A DNA stretch of 64,000 bases from Streptomonospora nanhaiensis (GTDB taxonomy: Bacteria; Actinomycetota; Actinomycetes; Streptosporangiales; Streptosporangiaceae). The position numbers were made by a program, and so were the translations under genes. The first letter of the stretch is position 1. Each line of letters opens with the position of its first letter. The notes beneath the pieces are model-generated. The model was given only the letters and a program-made list of their open reading frames with translations, did not search any database and was not told the origin of the DNA. The stretch lies in NCBI RefSeq assembly GCF_026642255.1, contig NZ_CP113264.1:6014001-6078000 (forward strand), read 5' to 3'. Positions 43,735 to 55,337 of this stretch are shown piece after piece.

Positions 43735-46098
43735 TCAGGCGTCGCCCTCGTCGTCCCCGCCCTTGGGAGGCGTCGCCGACGGGTTGCCGAAAGCCTTCGG
43801 CGAGGGGGCGAAGCCCTCGGCCGGCAGGTCGGCCGTGGCCCCGCGCATGGTGGCCTGCCAGATGGGGCCCGGCAGCGTGCCGCCGTAGACGATGCCGTAG
43901 TAGCGCCCGCCGATCGTCACGCCCTGGAGCGGGTTCTCCTCGCCTCCGCGCATGTCGCCGACGACCACGGCCGACGCGAGGTTCGGGGTGTAGCCGGCGA
44001 ACCAGGCGTAGGCGGCGTTGTCGGTGGTGCCGGTCTTGCCCGCGGCGGGGCGGTCGAGGCCGAGGCCGTTGGCGGTGCCGCCCTTGAACGTCTGCTGGAG
44101 CAGGTGGTTGACCCCGTCCGCGACGTCGCGCTCGACCCTGCCCTCCTCGCAGTCGGTGCGCGCCTCGACCTCCCGGGTGCCCTCGGCGCCCTCGCGGCCG
44201 ATCCGCACGGAGACCACCGGGACGGGCTCGCAGTAGGTGCCGCGGGCGGCGAACGTGGCGTACGCGTTGGCGACGGTCAGCGGGGACACCTCCTGGTCCC
44301 CCAGGGTGAAGGAGCTCCAGACCCCCAGCGGTTGGCCGTCGGCGCGGTGGATGCCGACCCGCTCGGCCATCTCCGAGGTCTCGCAGAGGCCGACGCGCTT
44401 CTGGAGCTGCGCGAAGTAGGTGTTCACGGACCCCTTGGTCGCGCTGATCATGTTGTGCCGGCCGCCGTCGCTCTCCCCGGCGTTGCTCACGCTCCACCCG
44501 GACATCACGCCGCCGTCGCAGTTCTCGAGCCCTCCGACCGAGACGCTCTCGGGCGAGGAGAAGCTGGTGCCGTAGCCCAGTCCGGAGTGCAGGGCGGCGG
44601 CCAGGGTGAACGTCTTGAACGTCGACCCCGCCTGGTAGCCGAGCGAACCGCCGGCCTCGCTGTCCACCGCCAGGTTGATGGAGGTCGTGCCGAGCGCCTC
44701 GTCGTCGAACCCGTAGCGCAGGTTCTGCGCCATGCCCCGGATCCGGCCGGTGCCGGGCTCGACGACGGCCTGGGCGGAGAACTTGGTGGACTCCTCCGCC
44801 GGGACGTACCGCTCGATGGCCTCCTCCGCGGCCCGCTGCGTCTCCCCGTCGAGCGTGGTCCGCACGGTGATGCCGCCCTTGGTGAGCGCCTCGTCGCGCT
44901 CCCCCTGGAGCTCCCCGAGGATGTCGGAGCCGCGCAGCCAGCGCATGACGAAGTCGCAGAAGAACGGCTGCTCCGAGTGGTAGCAGCTGCCTCCGCGCGG
45001 GGTCGGGTCCAGTGCGAGCCCCCGGCTCGCGTGCTCCTCGACCTGCGCCGCGTCCAGGTGCCCGGTCGCCCCCATCCGCTCCAGCACCAGGTCGCGGCGC
45101 TCGCGCGCGGCCTCGCGGTTGTTGAGCGGGTCGTAGAACGAGGGGCTGCGCACGAGCCCGACGATGGTGGCGGCCTGCGCCGGGTCCAGGTCGGCGGCGG
45201 AGACGGAGAAGTACCGCTGGGCCGCCACCTCGATGCCGTACGCCCCCGCCCCGAAGTAGGCGAGGTTGAGGTAGCCCTCCATGATCTCGTCCTTGGTGAG
45301 GCGGTCCTCGATGTCGATGGCGTGGCGCAGCTCCAGCAGCTTGCGGCCCAGGGTCTGCTCACTGGCGCGCTCCACCTCCTCCTCGGTGGAGGCCTGCTCG
45401 ATGAGCAGGTTCTTGACGTACTGCTGGGTGATGGTGGACCCGCCCTGGGTGTCCCCCTGCGCGGTGCGCATGGCGGCCCTGATCACGCCGCGCAGGTCCA
45501 GTCCGGAGTGTTCGTAGAACCGGTCGTCCTCGATCGCCATGAGAGCGGCGGGCACCCACGGGCTGACCGCGTCCAGGGGCACCACCTCGCGCTCGCGGTC
45601 GGCGACCTCCGCGATCGGGTTGTGGTCGACGTCGGTGAGGAGCACGCGCTCCGCCAGCGGGGAGATCTCCAGGTCGCTGGGGAGGGCCATGAAGGCGGCG
45701 GCCGTGTCCCTTCCGATCAGCCCCAACCCGCCCACCCACGGCATGACCAGCGCGGCGGTCAGGAGACCGGCGACCGCTCCCGTGCCCGTGAGGCGCAGGA
45801 CGGCGTCCTTGCGGCCTCCGTCCGGGCGGTCGCCGTCACCGGCGCCCCTCCCGTGCTCCACCGCGTCGCCGAGTGCGGTCACGCGCTCCCGGAGCCGGTC
45901 CACCAGGGGGAGGACGGCCCGGTCGGCCCACCTCCTCCAGCGCGGCGCCCCGAAGGCGCCTCCGGCGGCCGCGGCGGGCCCGCCGGCCCCCCGGCCACGG
46001 CGGCCGGGGCTTCCCGCCTCCCGCGCGTGCCGCGGGGCCCGGCCCCCGTCCTGGCCCCGCTCCCCCTGCGGAGGACCGTCCTGGTTCGGCTCCGTCAC
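43735..46098 (-). CDS. Bifunctional class A penicillin-binding protein
   Basis: 787-aa peptidoglycan synthase. A Gly/Pro/Arg-rich cytoplasmic tail of about 100 residues precedes one membrane helix (about 102-130). The glycosyltransferase-51 domain follows with EDDRFYEHSGLD and GGSTITQQYVKN. The transpeptidase domain has the active-site SxxK in AGSTFKTF, the SVN-type KGSVNTY and the KTGTT box. A short acidic C-terminal tail closes the protein. GTG 46098 follows GAGGGGGG. It is monocistronic and, by architecture, a PonA-like enzyme. Confidence 0.93.
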   Translation of the reverse strand: MTEPNQDGPPQGERGQDGGRAPRHAREAGSPGRRGRGAGGPAAAAGGAFGAPRWRRWADRAVLPLVDRLRERVTALGDAVEHGRGAGDGDRPDGGRKDAVLRLTGTGAVAGLLTAALVMPWVGGLGLIGRDTAAAFMALPSDLEISPLAERVLLTDVDHNPIAEVADREREVVPLDAVSPWVPAALMAIEDDRFYEHSGLDLRGVIRAAMRTAQGDTQGGSTITQQYVKNLLIEQASTEEEVERASEQTLGRKLLELRHAIDIEDRLTKDEIMEGYLNLAYFGAGAYGIEVAAQRYFSVSAADLDPAQAATIVGLVRSPSFYDPLNNREAARERRDLVLERMGATGHLDAAQVEEHASRGLALDPTPRGGSCYHSEQPFFCDFVMRWLRGSDILGELQGERDEALTKGGITVRTTLDGETQRAAEEAIERYVPAEESTKFSAQAVVEPGTGRIRGMAQNLRYGFDDEALGTTSINLAVDSEAGGSLGYQAGSTFKTFTLAAALHSGLGYGTSFSSPESVSVGGLENCDGGVMSGWSVSNAGESDGGRHNMISATKGSVNTYFAQLQKRVGLCETSEMAERVGIHRADGQPLGVWSSFTLGDQEVSPLTVANAYATFAARGTYCEPVPVVSVRIGREGAEGTREVEARTDCEEGRVERDVADGVNHLLQQTFKGGTANGLGLDRPAAGKTGTTDNAAYAWFAGYTPNLASAVVVGDMRGGEENPLQGVTIGGRYYGIVYGGTLPGPIWQATMRGATADLPAEGFAPSPKAFGNPSATPPKGGDDEGDA

Positions 46099-46835
46099 GT
46101 CGCCCCCCTCGGCCGTGTGACGCCCCGTCCGCGTCGCGCGCGCGGAGACAGGGCACTGCGACCTCCACGCTCGCAGGGGTACCGCAAAGCCCGGGAGGCC
46201 GAATCGGGCGTGTCATCGAAAAGCTTGCCCAATCCGCGGCAAAGCGCCCGGCCCCGACGCACCCGCGGGAGGCCGCGAAACGGGTGCGCGGTCCACTCGT
46301 CATCCGGGCGAAACAACCTCGGCGGACGGCGCCCGAGGCGAGCATGCCCGAATTCGCGACAAAAGGGCCCTGGGCGATCATTCCGACACACCCGGATGTC
46401 CGGAATACAGCCCGGCGAACCCCGGGTGCATTCGGTGATCCCTACCCAGGACGGCCCGCCACCCAACACGACCGACGAATTTTCCGTCCTTTCACCACAG
46501 ACCATCAGAAAACAACCACAGAGGCACCTGAATCCCCCGGTTGCTTATGACTGATATGTACGGTTTACCCAGGTGAAACCCGACAAATAACAGGCCTCAA
46601 GCCTTCCGGCCAGTGTGATGAGGAACACACAAATTATCCGGCCCCGACACTCCGCCAAACACCACAAGAGGGCAGACGATAGACAGCAGAGGGAACCGAA
46701 GCCGTAATCCGGACAGTTTCCGTTCCGGATCTTCGTTAACTCCGCCTTGCGTCGGATTAACAACAGGTTATTTTTACCTGCCATAAACCGCTCGCGCCCA
46801 GAAACGCCCGAACCACGACAATTACGGTGTAGCCA
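46099..46835. other. Long, relatively AT-rich intergenic region
   Basis: A 737-bp divergent region between the PBP and glgE. From about 46450 to 46830 the base composition is much less GC-rich than the genes. Inverted repeats: GGTTT/AAACC (46562-46580), ATCCGGA/TCCGGAT (46707-46730) and CAGGT/ACCTG flanking TATTTTT (about 46765-46781). I find no convincing ORF or tRNA. It is a likely complex promoter/operator region for the glucan operon. Confidence 0.5.
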
Positions 46836-48806
46836 GTGATCGGACGCCTGCCCATCCTCGACATCTCTCCAGACAACGACCTCGGTCCGGTGAAAGCAGT
46901 TCCCCGGGAACGCTTCACCGTGGGGGCGACGGTCATCCGGGAGGGCCACGACTCCCTCGCCGCAGGGGTCGTCGTGTACTCCCCCCGGGGCCGCCGCGAA
47001 CGCCTCGTGCCCATGCGCGAGCACGCGCCCGGCACCGACCGCTACGAGGCCGAGATCAGCCTCCCCTCCGAGGGGACGTGGTCCTTCTCGGTCGAGGCGT
47101 GGACCGATCCCTTCACCACCTGGCACCGCGTCGCCCGGGTCAAACTCCCCCTGGGCCAGGACACCGGGCCCGTACTGGAGGAGGGGGCCCGGCTGCTCGC
47201 ACGCGCCGGCCGGCGCGTGCCCCGCAACCCCGCCCTCACCAGGGCGGCCGAGGTCCTGAGGGACGCCTCGGCGGATCCGCTGGACCGCTTCGCCGCGGCG
47301 ATCACCCCCGAGGTCCTGGACGGGATGGAACGCCACCCGATCCGCGAGCTGGTCACCAGGTCCGGGCGCACCGGGGTCGTCGTCCACCGCGAGCGGGCGC
47401 TCTTCGGCTCCTGGTACGAGTTCTTCCCCAGGTCCGAGGGAGCCCAGGTCGACACGGCCCCCGGGCAGGAGCGCTCGGGGACCTTCGCCTCCGCCGCCAA
47501 ACGCCTGCCCGCCATCGCCGGCATGGGCTTCGACGTCGTCTACCTGCCCCCCGTCCACCCGATCGGCACGAGCCACCGCAAGGGCGCCAACAACGCCCTG
47601 TCCGCCGGCCCCGGCGAGCCCGGCTCGGTGTGGGCGGTCGGGTCCGCCGCGGGGGGCCACGACGCCGTCCACCCGGACCTGGGCACGCTCGCCGACTTCG
47701 ACGCGTTCGTCGGCGAGGCCGCCGAGCACGGCCTGGAGATCGCCCTCGACCTGGCCCTCCAGTGCTCCCCCGACCACCCGTGGGTCACCGAGCACCCCGA
47801 GTGGTTCACCACCCGGGCCGACGGCTCCATCGCCTACGCGGAGAACCCGCCCAAGAAGTACCAGGACATCTACCCCCTCGACTTCGACAACGACTTCGAG
47901 GGCCTGTACACGGAGATCCGGCGCGTCGTCCAGCACTGGATCGACCACGGGGTCCGGATCTTCCGGGTCGACAACCCCCACACCAAACCGGTCGCCTTCT
48001 GGGAGCGGCTGCTCGCCGACGTGGCCCGGGAGCACCCCGACGTGCTCTTCCTCGCCGAGGCCTTCACCCGCCCCGCCATGATGCGCACCCTGGCCAAGGT
48101 CGGGTTCCACCAGTCCTACACCTACTTCACCTGGCGCAACGGCAAGGAAGAGATCACCGACTACCTCACCGAGCTCACCGGGGAGACCGCCCACTACCTG
48201 CGCCCCAACCTCTTCCCCTGCACCCCGGACATCCTCAACGCCTACCTCCAGCACGGCGGACGGCCCGCCTTCGAGGTCCGCGCGGTGCTGGCGGCGCTGC
48301 TCTCCCCCTCCTGGGGCGTCTACTCCGGCTTCGAGCTGTGCGAGAACACCCCGGCGGCCCCGGGCAGCGAGGAGTACCTGGACTCGGAGAAGTTCCAGTA
48401 CCGGCCCCGCGACTGGGCCGCGGCCGAGGCCGCCGGGGAGTCCATCAGCGGGCTCATCACGCGGCTCAACGAGCTGCGCCGCTCGCATCCGGCCCTGCGG
48501 GAGCTGCGCAACCTGCGCTTCCACCACGTCGACCGGCCCGAGCTGATCTGTTTCTCCAAGCACCGGCCCGGAGCGGGGCCCGACGACCCCGACGACGCCG
48601 TCATCGCCGTCGTCAACCTCGACCCGCACCACGCCCACGAGGCGACCGTGCACCTGGATCTGCCGTCCATCGGCCACACGTGGGAGGAGGAACTCGAGGT
48701 GACCGACGAACTGACCGGTCGTTCCTACACCTGGGGCGCGGACAACTACGTCCGCCTCGACCCCGCGACCGGGCCGGCGCACGTGTTCACCGTCAACGGC
48801 AGATAG
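46836..48806 (+). CDS. glgE: Maltose-1-phosphate maltosyltransferase GlgE
   Basis: 656-aa GH13 enzyme that extends alpha-1,4-glucan using maltose 1-phosphate. N-terminus MIGRLPILDISP and blocks DVVYLPPVHPIGTSHRKG, NPPKKYQDIYP, nucleophile Asp in FRVDNPHTKP, acid Glu in LFLAEAFTRPAMM and PSWGVYSGFELCEN are characteristic. GTG 46836 gives the expected N-terminus although no good ribosome site precedes it, so the mRNA may be leaderless or nearly so. First gene of glgE-treS-mak-glgB. Confidence 0.95.
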   Translation: MIGRLPILDISPDNDLGPVKAVPRERFTVGATVIREGHDSLAAGVVVYSPRGRRERLVPMREHAPGTDRYEAEISLPSEGTWSFSVEAWTDPFTTWHRVARVKLPLGQDTGPVLEEGARLLARAGRRVPRNPALTRAAEVLRDASADPLDRFAAAITPEVLDGMERHPIRELVTRSGRTGVVVHRERALFGSWYEFFPRSEGAQVDTAPGQERSGTFASAAKRLPAIAGMGFDVVYLPPVHPIGTSHRKGANNALSAGPGEPGSVWAVGSAAGGHDAVHPDLGTLADFDAFVGEAAEHGLEIALDLALQCSPDHPWVTEHPEWFTTRADGSIAYAENPPKKYQDIYPLDFDNDFEGLYTEIRRVVQHWIDHGVRIFRVDNPHTKPVAFWERLLADVAREHPDVLFLAEAFTRPAMMRTLAKVGFHQSYTYFTWRNGKEEITDYLTELTGETAHYLRPNLFPCTPDILNAYLQHGGRPAFEVRAVLAALLSPSWGVYSGFELCENTPAAPGSEEYLDSEKFQYRPRDWAAAEAAGESISGLITRLNELRRSHPALRELRNLRFHHVDRPELICFSKHRPGAGPDDPDDAVIAVVNLDPHHAHEATVHLDLPSIGHTWEEELEVTDELTGRSYTWGADNYVRLDPATGPAHVFTVNGR

Positions 48807-48913
48807 CGGCCCCGGACCACGGACCGGGGCCGGCGGGCCACCCCCGCCGGCCCCCGCCCGTGCCCGGAACGCCCGTTGACCCGATGTCGAACATTCTTGG
48901 TGGGGAGCAGCAG

Positions 48914-50956
<2,043 letters not shown>

Positions 50957-50957
50957 C

Positions 50958-52349
50958 ATGTCCCAACTCGAAGAGCTCCTGGCAGCCTGGCTGCCCCGGC
51001 AGCGCTGGTTCTCCGGCAAGGGGATCCCCATCCAGCAGATCCGGATCGAGAGCAGACACACCCTGGTGACCACGGGACCGGACGGCCCCGGCCTCGACGT
51101 CCTCGTCGTGCGGACCGGCCAGCGCGGGCGCAGCTCCCGCTACCAGGTGCTCCTGGGCTCGCGTCCGCCGGGCTCCCTGCCGCCGGACCTGGCCCGTGCC
51201 GCCATCGGCGTGTGCCGGGCCGCCTGCGGGAGGCCGAAGGCGGTCTACGACGCGGCCCACGACGCACAGCTGACCGGTCTCCTCCTGGAGCGGTTCGCGC
51301 TGCCCGCGGCCCCCGGCCTCTCCGGGCAGGTCCGGTTCCGGACCCTGCCCGGGGAGCGGATCCGCACCGGTTCGCCCGGGCGGATGCTCACGGGGGAGCA
51401 GTCCAACACGTCGCTGGTCTTCGGACAGGACTACGTCCTGAAGACCTTCCGCAGACTCTGGCCGGGCCCCAACCCGGACCTGGAGCTCAACATGGCGCTG
51501 TCCGGGTCCCCGTACGCGGCCCGGCCGTGCGGGTGGATCGAGGCCGACCTGCCCGGGTACGCGACGCCCACGACCCTGGCCATGCTGCAGACGTTCATCC
51601 CGCAGGCCGCGGACGGGTGGGTGCTCGCCACCGCCGGCGCGCGCGCCCTGCTGGAGGGGGCGGGGACCGACCGCGAGAGCGCCTTCGCGGGGGAGGCGGC
51701 GCGGCTGGGACGCACCACCGCCCGGGTCCACCGGTCGCTCGCGGGGGCCCTGCCCACGGACGTGCTCTCCCCGGCGGGGGCCGGAGAACTGGCGCAGGCC
51801 ATGGTGGAGCGGCTGGCGACGGCCGGCGCCGAGGTACCGGAACTGGCCGAGCACGCTCCCCGTGTGATGGCGGCCTACGCCGACTTCGCCGAGGTGGACG
51901 AGCCCCTGCCGATCCAGCGCATCCACGGCGACTACCACCTCGGCCAGGTCGTCCGCACCGGGGAGGGGTGGGTGCTCCTCGACTTCGAGGGCGAGCCCAC
52001 CATGCCGGTCCGGGACCGCCGGCGCCTGTCCAGCCCCCTGAGGGACGTGGCGGGGATGCTCCGCTCCTTCGACTACGCGGCCGGGTTCCTGCTGGTGGGG
52101 CACCCGGACGACCCCGAACTGGAGTGGGCCGCCCGCGCCTGGGCCCGGAACAACCGGGAGGCCTTCTGCCGCGGCTACGCGGACGGGGGCGGACCTGACC
52201 CGGACAAGCACCTGGCGGTGCTGCGGGCGTTCGAGTTCGACAAGGCCGTGTACGAGGTCCTGTACGAGGCCCGGAACCGGCCGAACTGGCTGCGGGTGCC
52301 GCTGGAGTCCATCGCCGCCGCGGCCGCGGCGCCGCCCGTGCCCGGATAG
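50958..52349 (+). CDS. mak: Maltokinase
   Basis: 463-aa kinase (also called Pep2) that phosphorylates maltose to maltose 1-phosphate with ATP, supplying GlgE. The N-terminal cap begins with LAAWLPRQRWFSGKG, typical of Mak. The catalytic part has GEQSNTSLVFG, the catalytic loop IHGDYHLGQVV and metal-binding LLDFEGEP. It is separated from treS by one base, so the two are translationally coupled and likely act as a complex, as described in mycobacteria. Confidence 0.93.
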   Translation: MSQLEELLAAWLPRQRWFSGKGIPIQQIRIESRHTLVTTGPDGPGLDVLVVRTGQRGRSSRYQVLLGSRPPGSLPPDLARAAIGVCRAACGRPKAVYDAAHDAQLTGLLLERFALPAAPGLSGQVRFRTLPGERIRTGSPGRMLTGEQSNTSLVFGQDYVLKTFRRLWPGPNPDLELNMALSGSPYAARPCGWIEADLPGYATPTTLAMLQTFIPQAADGWVLATAGARALLEGAGTDRESAFAGEAARLGRTTARVHRSLAGALPTDVLSPAGAGELAQAMVERLATAGAEVPELAEHAPRVMAAYADFAEVDEPLPIQRIHGDYHLGQVVRTGEGWVLLDFEGEPTMPVRDRRRLSSPLRDVAGMLRSFDYAAGFLLVGHPDDPELEWAARAWARNNREAFCRGYADGGGPDPDKHLAVLRAFEFDKAVYEVLYEARNRPNWLRVPLESIAAAAAAPPVPG

Positions 52350-52440
52350 CCCGGGGCGGCCCCTCCCGTTCGGGGGGGGACCGCCCGCACACACGACCAC
52401 GACCCGTGACGACCGACCGCAACGAGCACTACGGAGCCGT

Positions 52441-54963
52441 ATGACCTCGGCCGACAGCACACCCGCCGCCGCGAAGACGGGGACCTCCGCGAAGACCGCG
52501 GGGACCGCCGCCCCGAAGGGGACCGCGGCGGCGAGGACCACCACAGGGAAGGCCGGAAAGGCCGCGTCCGGGACGGGGAGGACCGCGGGGGCGGCGAAGG
52601 CCGCCGCGCGCGTCCCCGCGGCCGGGGCCCCCTCCTCCGCGGGGCCGGAGCCCTCCGGCGGGAAGCCCGCACCGGGGAACCGGGGGACGAAGGCCGCCGG
52701 GAAGGGCACGGGGAGGGTCCCCGCGAAGGCGGCCCGCGGGTCCGGGACCGGGGCTCCCGCCGCCCGGCGGAGGGCCGCCGTGCCGGACCCCGCACTCCTG
52801 TCGGCCCTGGACCGGCTGGTCGAGGGCCGCCACCACGACCCGCACTCCCTGCTCGGCCCGCACGCCGAGGGCCGCGGGACCGTGCTGCGGGCCCTGCGAC
52901 CCGGCGCGCTGGACGTGCACGCCGTGCTCCGGGACGGCTCCCGGGTGCGCCTCGAACACCTGCACCGCGGGGTCTTCTCCGGCGAGGTGTCCGGGAAGGG
53001 GCTCGGGTCCCCGCCCGACTACCGGATCGCGGCCCGCTACGCCGAGGGGGCCGCCGAGCACGTGGCCGCCGACCCGTACCGGTTCGCCCCGACCCTGGGC
53101 GAGCTCGACCTGCACCTGATCGGCGAGGGCCGCCACGAGGAGCTGTGGAACGCCCTCGGCGCGCACACCCGGGTCGAGGGCACCCCCATCGGCGAGGTGC
53201 CCGGCACGGAGTTCGCCGTGTGGGCGCCGGACGCGCGCGGCGTCCGCGTGATCGGCGACTTCAACCACTGGGACGGCGTCGGATCCCCGATGCGCAGCCT
53301 GGGCTCCTCCGGTGTGTGGGAGCTGTTCCTGCCCGGGGTGGGCGACGGAGCCCTGTACAAGTTCCAGGTCCTCGGCTCGGACGGGCACTGGCGGGACAAG
53401 GCCGACCCGATGGCGCGCCGCACGCAGGTGCCGCCGGCCACCGCGTCGGTGGTCACCACGTCGTCGTACTCCTGGGGGGACCAGGCGTGGACGGCCGAGC
53501 GCAAGGGGGTGGAGCAGCACCGGGCCCCGATGAGCGTGTACGAGGTGCACCTGGGCTCCTGGCGCCCGGGCCTGGGCTACGTCGAGCTGGCCGAGCAGCT
53601 GGTCGCGTACGTGACCGACCTGGGGTTCACGCACGTGGAGTTCCTACCGGTCACGGCGCACCCGTTCGACGGCTCCTGGGGCTACCAGGTGACGTCGTAC
53701 TACGCGCCCACTCCGCGCTTCGGGTCGCCGGACGAGTTCCGGTACCTGGTGGACTCCCTGCACCGGGCCGGGGTGGGCGTGCTCCTGGACTGGGTGCCCG
53801 CGCACTTCCCCAAGGACGACTGGGCTCTCGCCCGGTTCGACGGGACCGCGCTGTACGAGCACCCGGACCCGCGGCGGGGCGAGCACCCCGACTGGGGCAC
53901 GCTGATCTTCAACTACGGGCGGACCGAGGTGCGCAACTTCCTCGTCGCCAACGCCCTGTACTGGCTGGAGGAGTTCCACGTCGACGGCCTCCGCGTGGAC
54001 GCGGTGGCCTCGATGATCTACCTGGACTACTCCCGCGACTCCGGCGCCTGGGAGCCCAACGTGTTCGGCGGGCGGGAGAACCTGGAGGCGATCGGGTTCC
54101 TCAAGGAGCTCAACACCACGGTGTACCGGCGCAACCCGCACGTCGCGATGATCGCCGAGGAGTCCACGGCGTACACGGGCGTGACGACTCCGGTGGACCG
54201 CGGAGGGCTCGGCTTCGGGTTCAAGTGGAACATGGGGTGGATGCACGACACCCTGGAGTACGTCAAGAAGGAACCGGTCCACCGCAAGTACCACCACGGC
54301 GACGTCACGTTCGCGATGGTCTACGCGTACAGCGAGAACTACGTGCTGCCCCTGTCCCACGACGAGGTGGTGCACGGCAAGCGTTCGCTGTTCAACAAGC
54401 CGCCCGGCGACGAGTGGCAGCGCTCGGCGACCCTGAGGGCGCTCCTCGCCTTCATGTGGTCGCACCCCGGCAAGCAGCTCCTGTTCATGGGCGGGGAGAT
54501 CGCCCAGGGGGACGAGTGGTCGCACGAGGAGGGCGTGCCGTGGTGGCTCCTCCAGTTCGAGCACCACGCGGGCGTCCAGCGCCTGGTCAAGACCCTGAAC
54601 GACCTCTACCGGCCCAGGGCGGCGCTGTGGTCCCGGGACACCGACCCCGCGGGGTTCCGGTGGCTGGACGGCGGCGACCACGAGGGCAACACGCTCTCGT
54701 ACCTGCGCCACGGGGACGACGGCTCGGTGCTGGCCTGCGCGGTCAACTTCTCGCCCGTGCCCCGTGGGGACCGGCGGATCGGCCTGCCGTCCGGTGGCCG
54801 CTGGAACGCGGTCCTCAACACCGACGAGACGAGGTTCGGCGGCTCCGGGCACGCCGCCCCGGCGCACGTCGACGCCGAGCCGACCCCGTGGCACGGCCAG
54901 CCGCACTCGGCGCCGATCACCCTCCCGCCCCTGGGAGCGGTCTGGTTCGAGCCCGAGCGGTAG
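52441..54963 (+). CDS. glgB: 1,4-alpha-glucan branching enzyme GlgB
   Basis: 840-aa GH13 branching enzyme that introduces alpha-1,6 links. It has an N-terminal beta-sandwich (HHDPHSLLGPH), a CBM48 region (VIGDFNHWDG) and the catalytic barrel with nucleophile Asp in GLRVDAVASMIYLDYSR, Glu in MIAEESTAYTG and HDEVVHGKRSL. The first 110 residues are a Lys/Ala/Thr/Gly-rich basic tail, unusual for GlgB. ATG 52441 follows GGAG by 5 nt. Last gene of the operon, closed by the hairpin 54986-55016. Confidence 0.95.
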   Translation: MTSADSTPAAAKTGTSAKTAGTAAPKGTAAARTTTGKAGKAASGTGRTAGAAKAAARVPAAGAPSSAGPEPSGGKPAPGNRGTKAAGKGTGRVPAKAARGSGTGAPAARRRAAVPDPALLSALDRLVEGRHHDPHSLLGPHAEGRGTVLRALRPGALDVHAVLRDGSRVRLEHLHRGVFSGEVSGKGLGSPPDYRIAARYAEGAAEHVAADPYRFAPTLGELDLHLIGEGRHEELWNALGAHTRVEGTPIGEVPGTEFAVWAPDARGVRVIGDFNHWDGVGSPMRSLGSSGVWELFLPGVGDGALYKFQVLGSDGHWRDKADPMARRTQVPPATASVVTTSSYSWGDQAWTAERKGVEQHRAPMSVYEVHLGSWRPGLGYVELAEQLVAYVTDLGFTHVEFLPVTAHPFDGSWGYQVTSYYAPTPRFGSPDEFRYLVDSLHRAGVGVLLDWVPAHFPKDDWALARFDGTALYEHPDPRRGEHPDWGTLIFNYGRTEVRNFLVANALYWLEEFHVDGLRVDAVASMIYLDYSRDSGAWEPNVFGGRENLEAIGFLKELNTTVYRRNPHVAMIAEESTAYTGVTTPVDRGGLGFGFKWNMGWMHDTLEYVKKEPVHRKYHHGDVTFAMVYAYSENYVLPLSHDEVVHGKRSLFNKPPGDEWQRSATLRALLAFMWSHPGKQLLFMGGEIAQGDEWSHEEGVPWWLLQFEHHAGVQRLVKTLNDLYRPRAALWSRDTDPAGFRWLDGGDHEGNTLSYLRHGDDGSVLACAVNFSPVPRGDRRIGLPSGGRWNAVLNTDETRFGGSGHAAPAHVDAEPTPWHGQPHSAPITLPPLGAVWFEPER

Positions 54964-55337
54964 GCGCGCGCCGGCTCCGCCGAACGGCCCCGGCCGCCCG
55001 TGTGGCGGCCGGGGCCCGGCCTCGCCCGCCACACGGGTCCGACACGTCGCGGCGGCCGTCCGGGGCCGCCGACGACCGCCCTTCCGCGCACACCCGCCGT
55101 GACCCGCACGGCCCCGCCCCCGAGCGCCCCGCGACCGACCAGGCGCGACACCCGAACCTCCGGCCACTGTGCGTGACTCCATGGCCGCCCTCCCCCGTCA
55201 GGCATGACAGAGGATCATCGGATCTTGCGACTGCCTGGACAACAGGGCGGGAGAATATGTCCGGAACGACACCTTCACTCTGATCCGCCGACGTGCTTTT
55301 GTGTCCCCCATCACAGGCACGAGCGTTGGGATCGCCC
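54964..55337. other. Intergenic region glgB / APC permease
   Basis: A 374-bp spacer. It holds the glgB terminator and, further on, the upstream region of the permease, somewhat less GC-rich around 55195-55320. I cannot define a convincing -35/-10 pair. Confidence 0.4.
54986..55016 (+). terminator. Terminator of glucan operon
   Basis: Perfect 13-bp stem GGCCCCGGCCGCC/GGCGGCCGGGGCC with a 5-nt loop, 22 nt after the glgB stop. Confidence 0.75.

Noticed and set aside
46545..48782. 745-aa minus-strand frame opposite glgE
   Set aside because: Val/Gly/Asp/His-rich shadow of glgE with no domain. The plus strand encodes a full GlgE.
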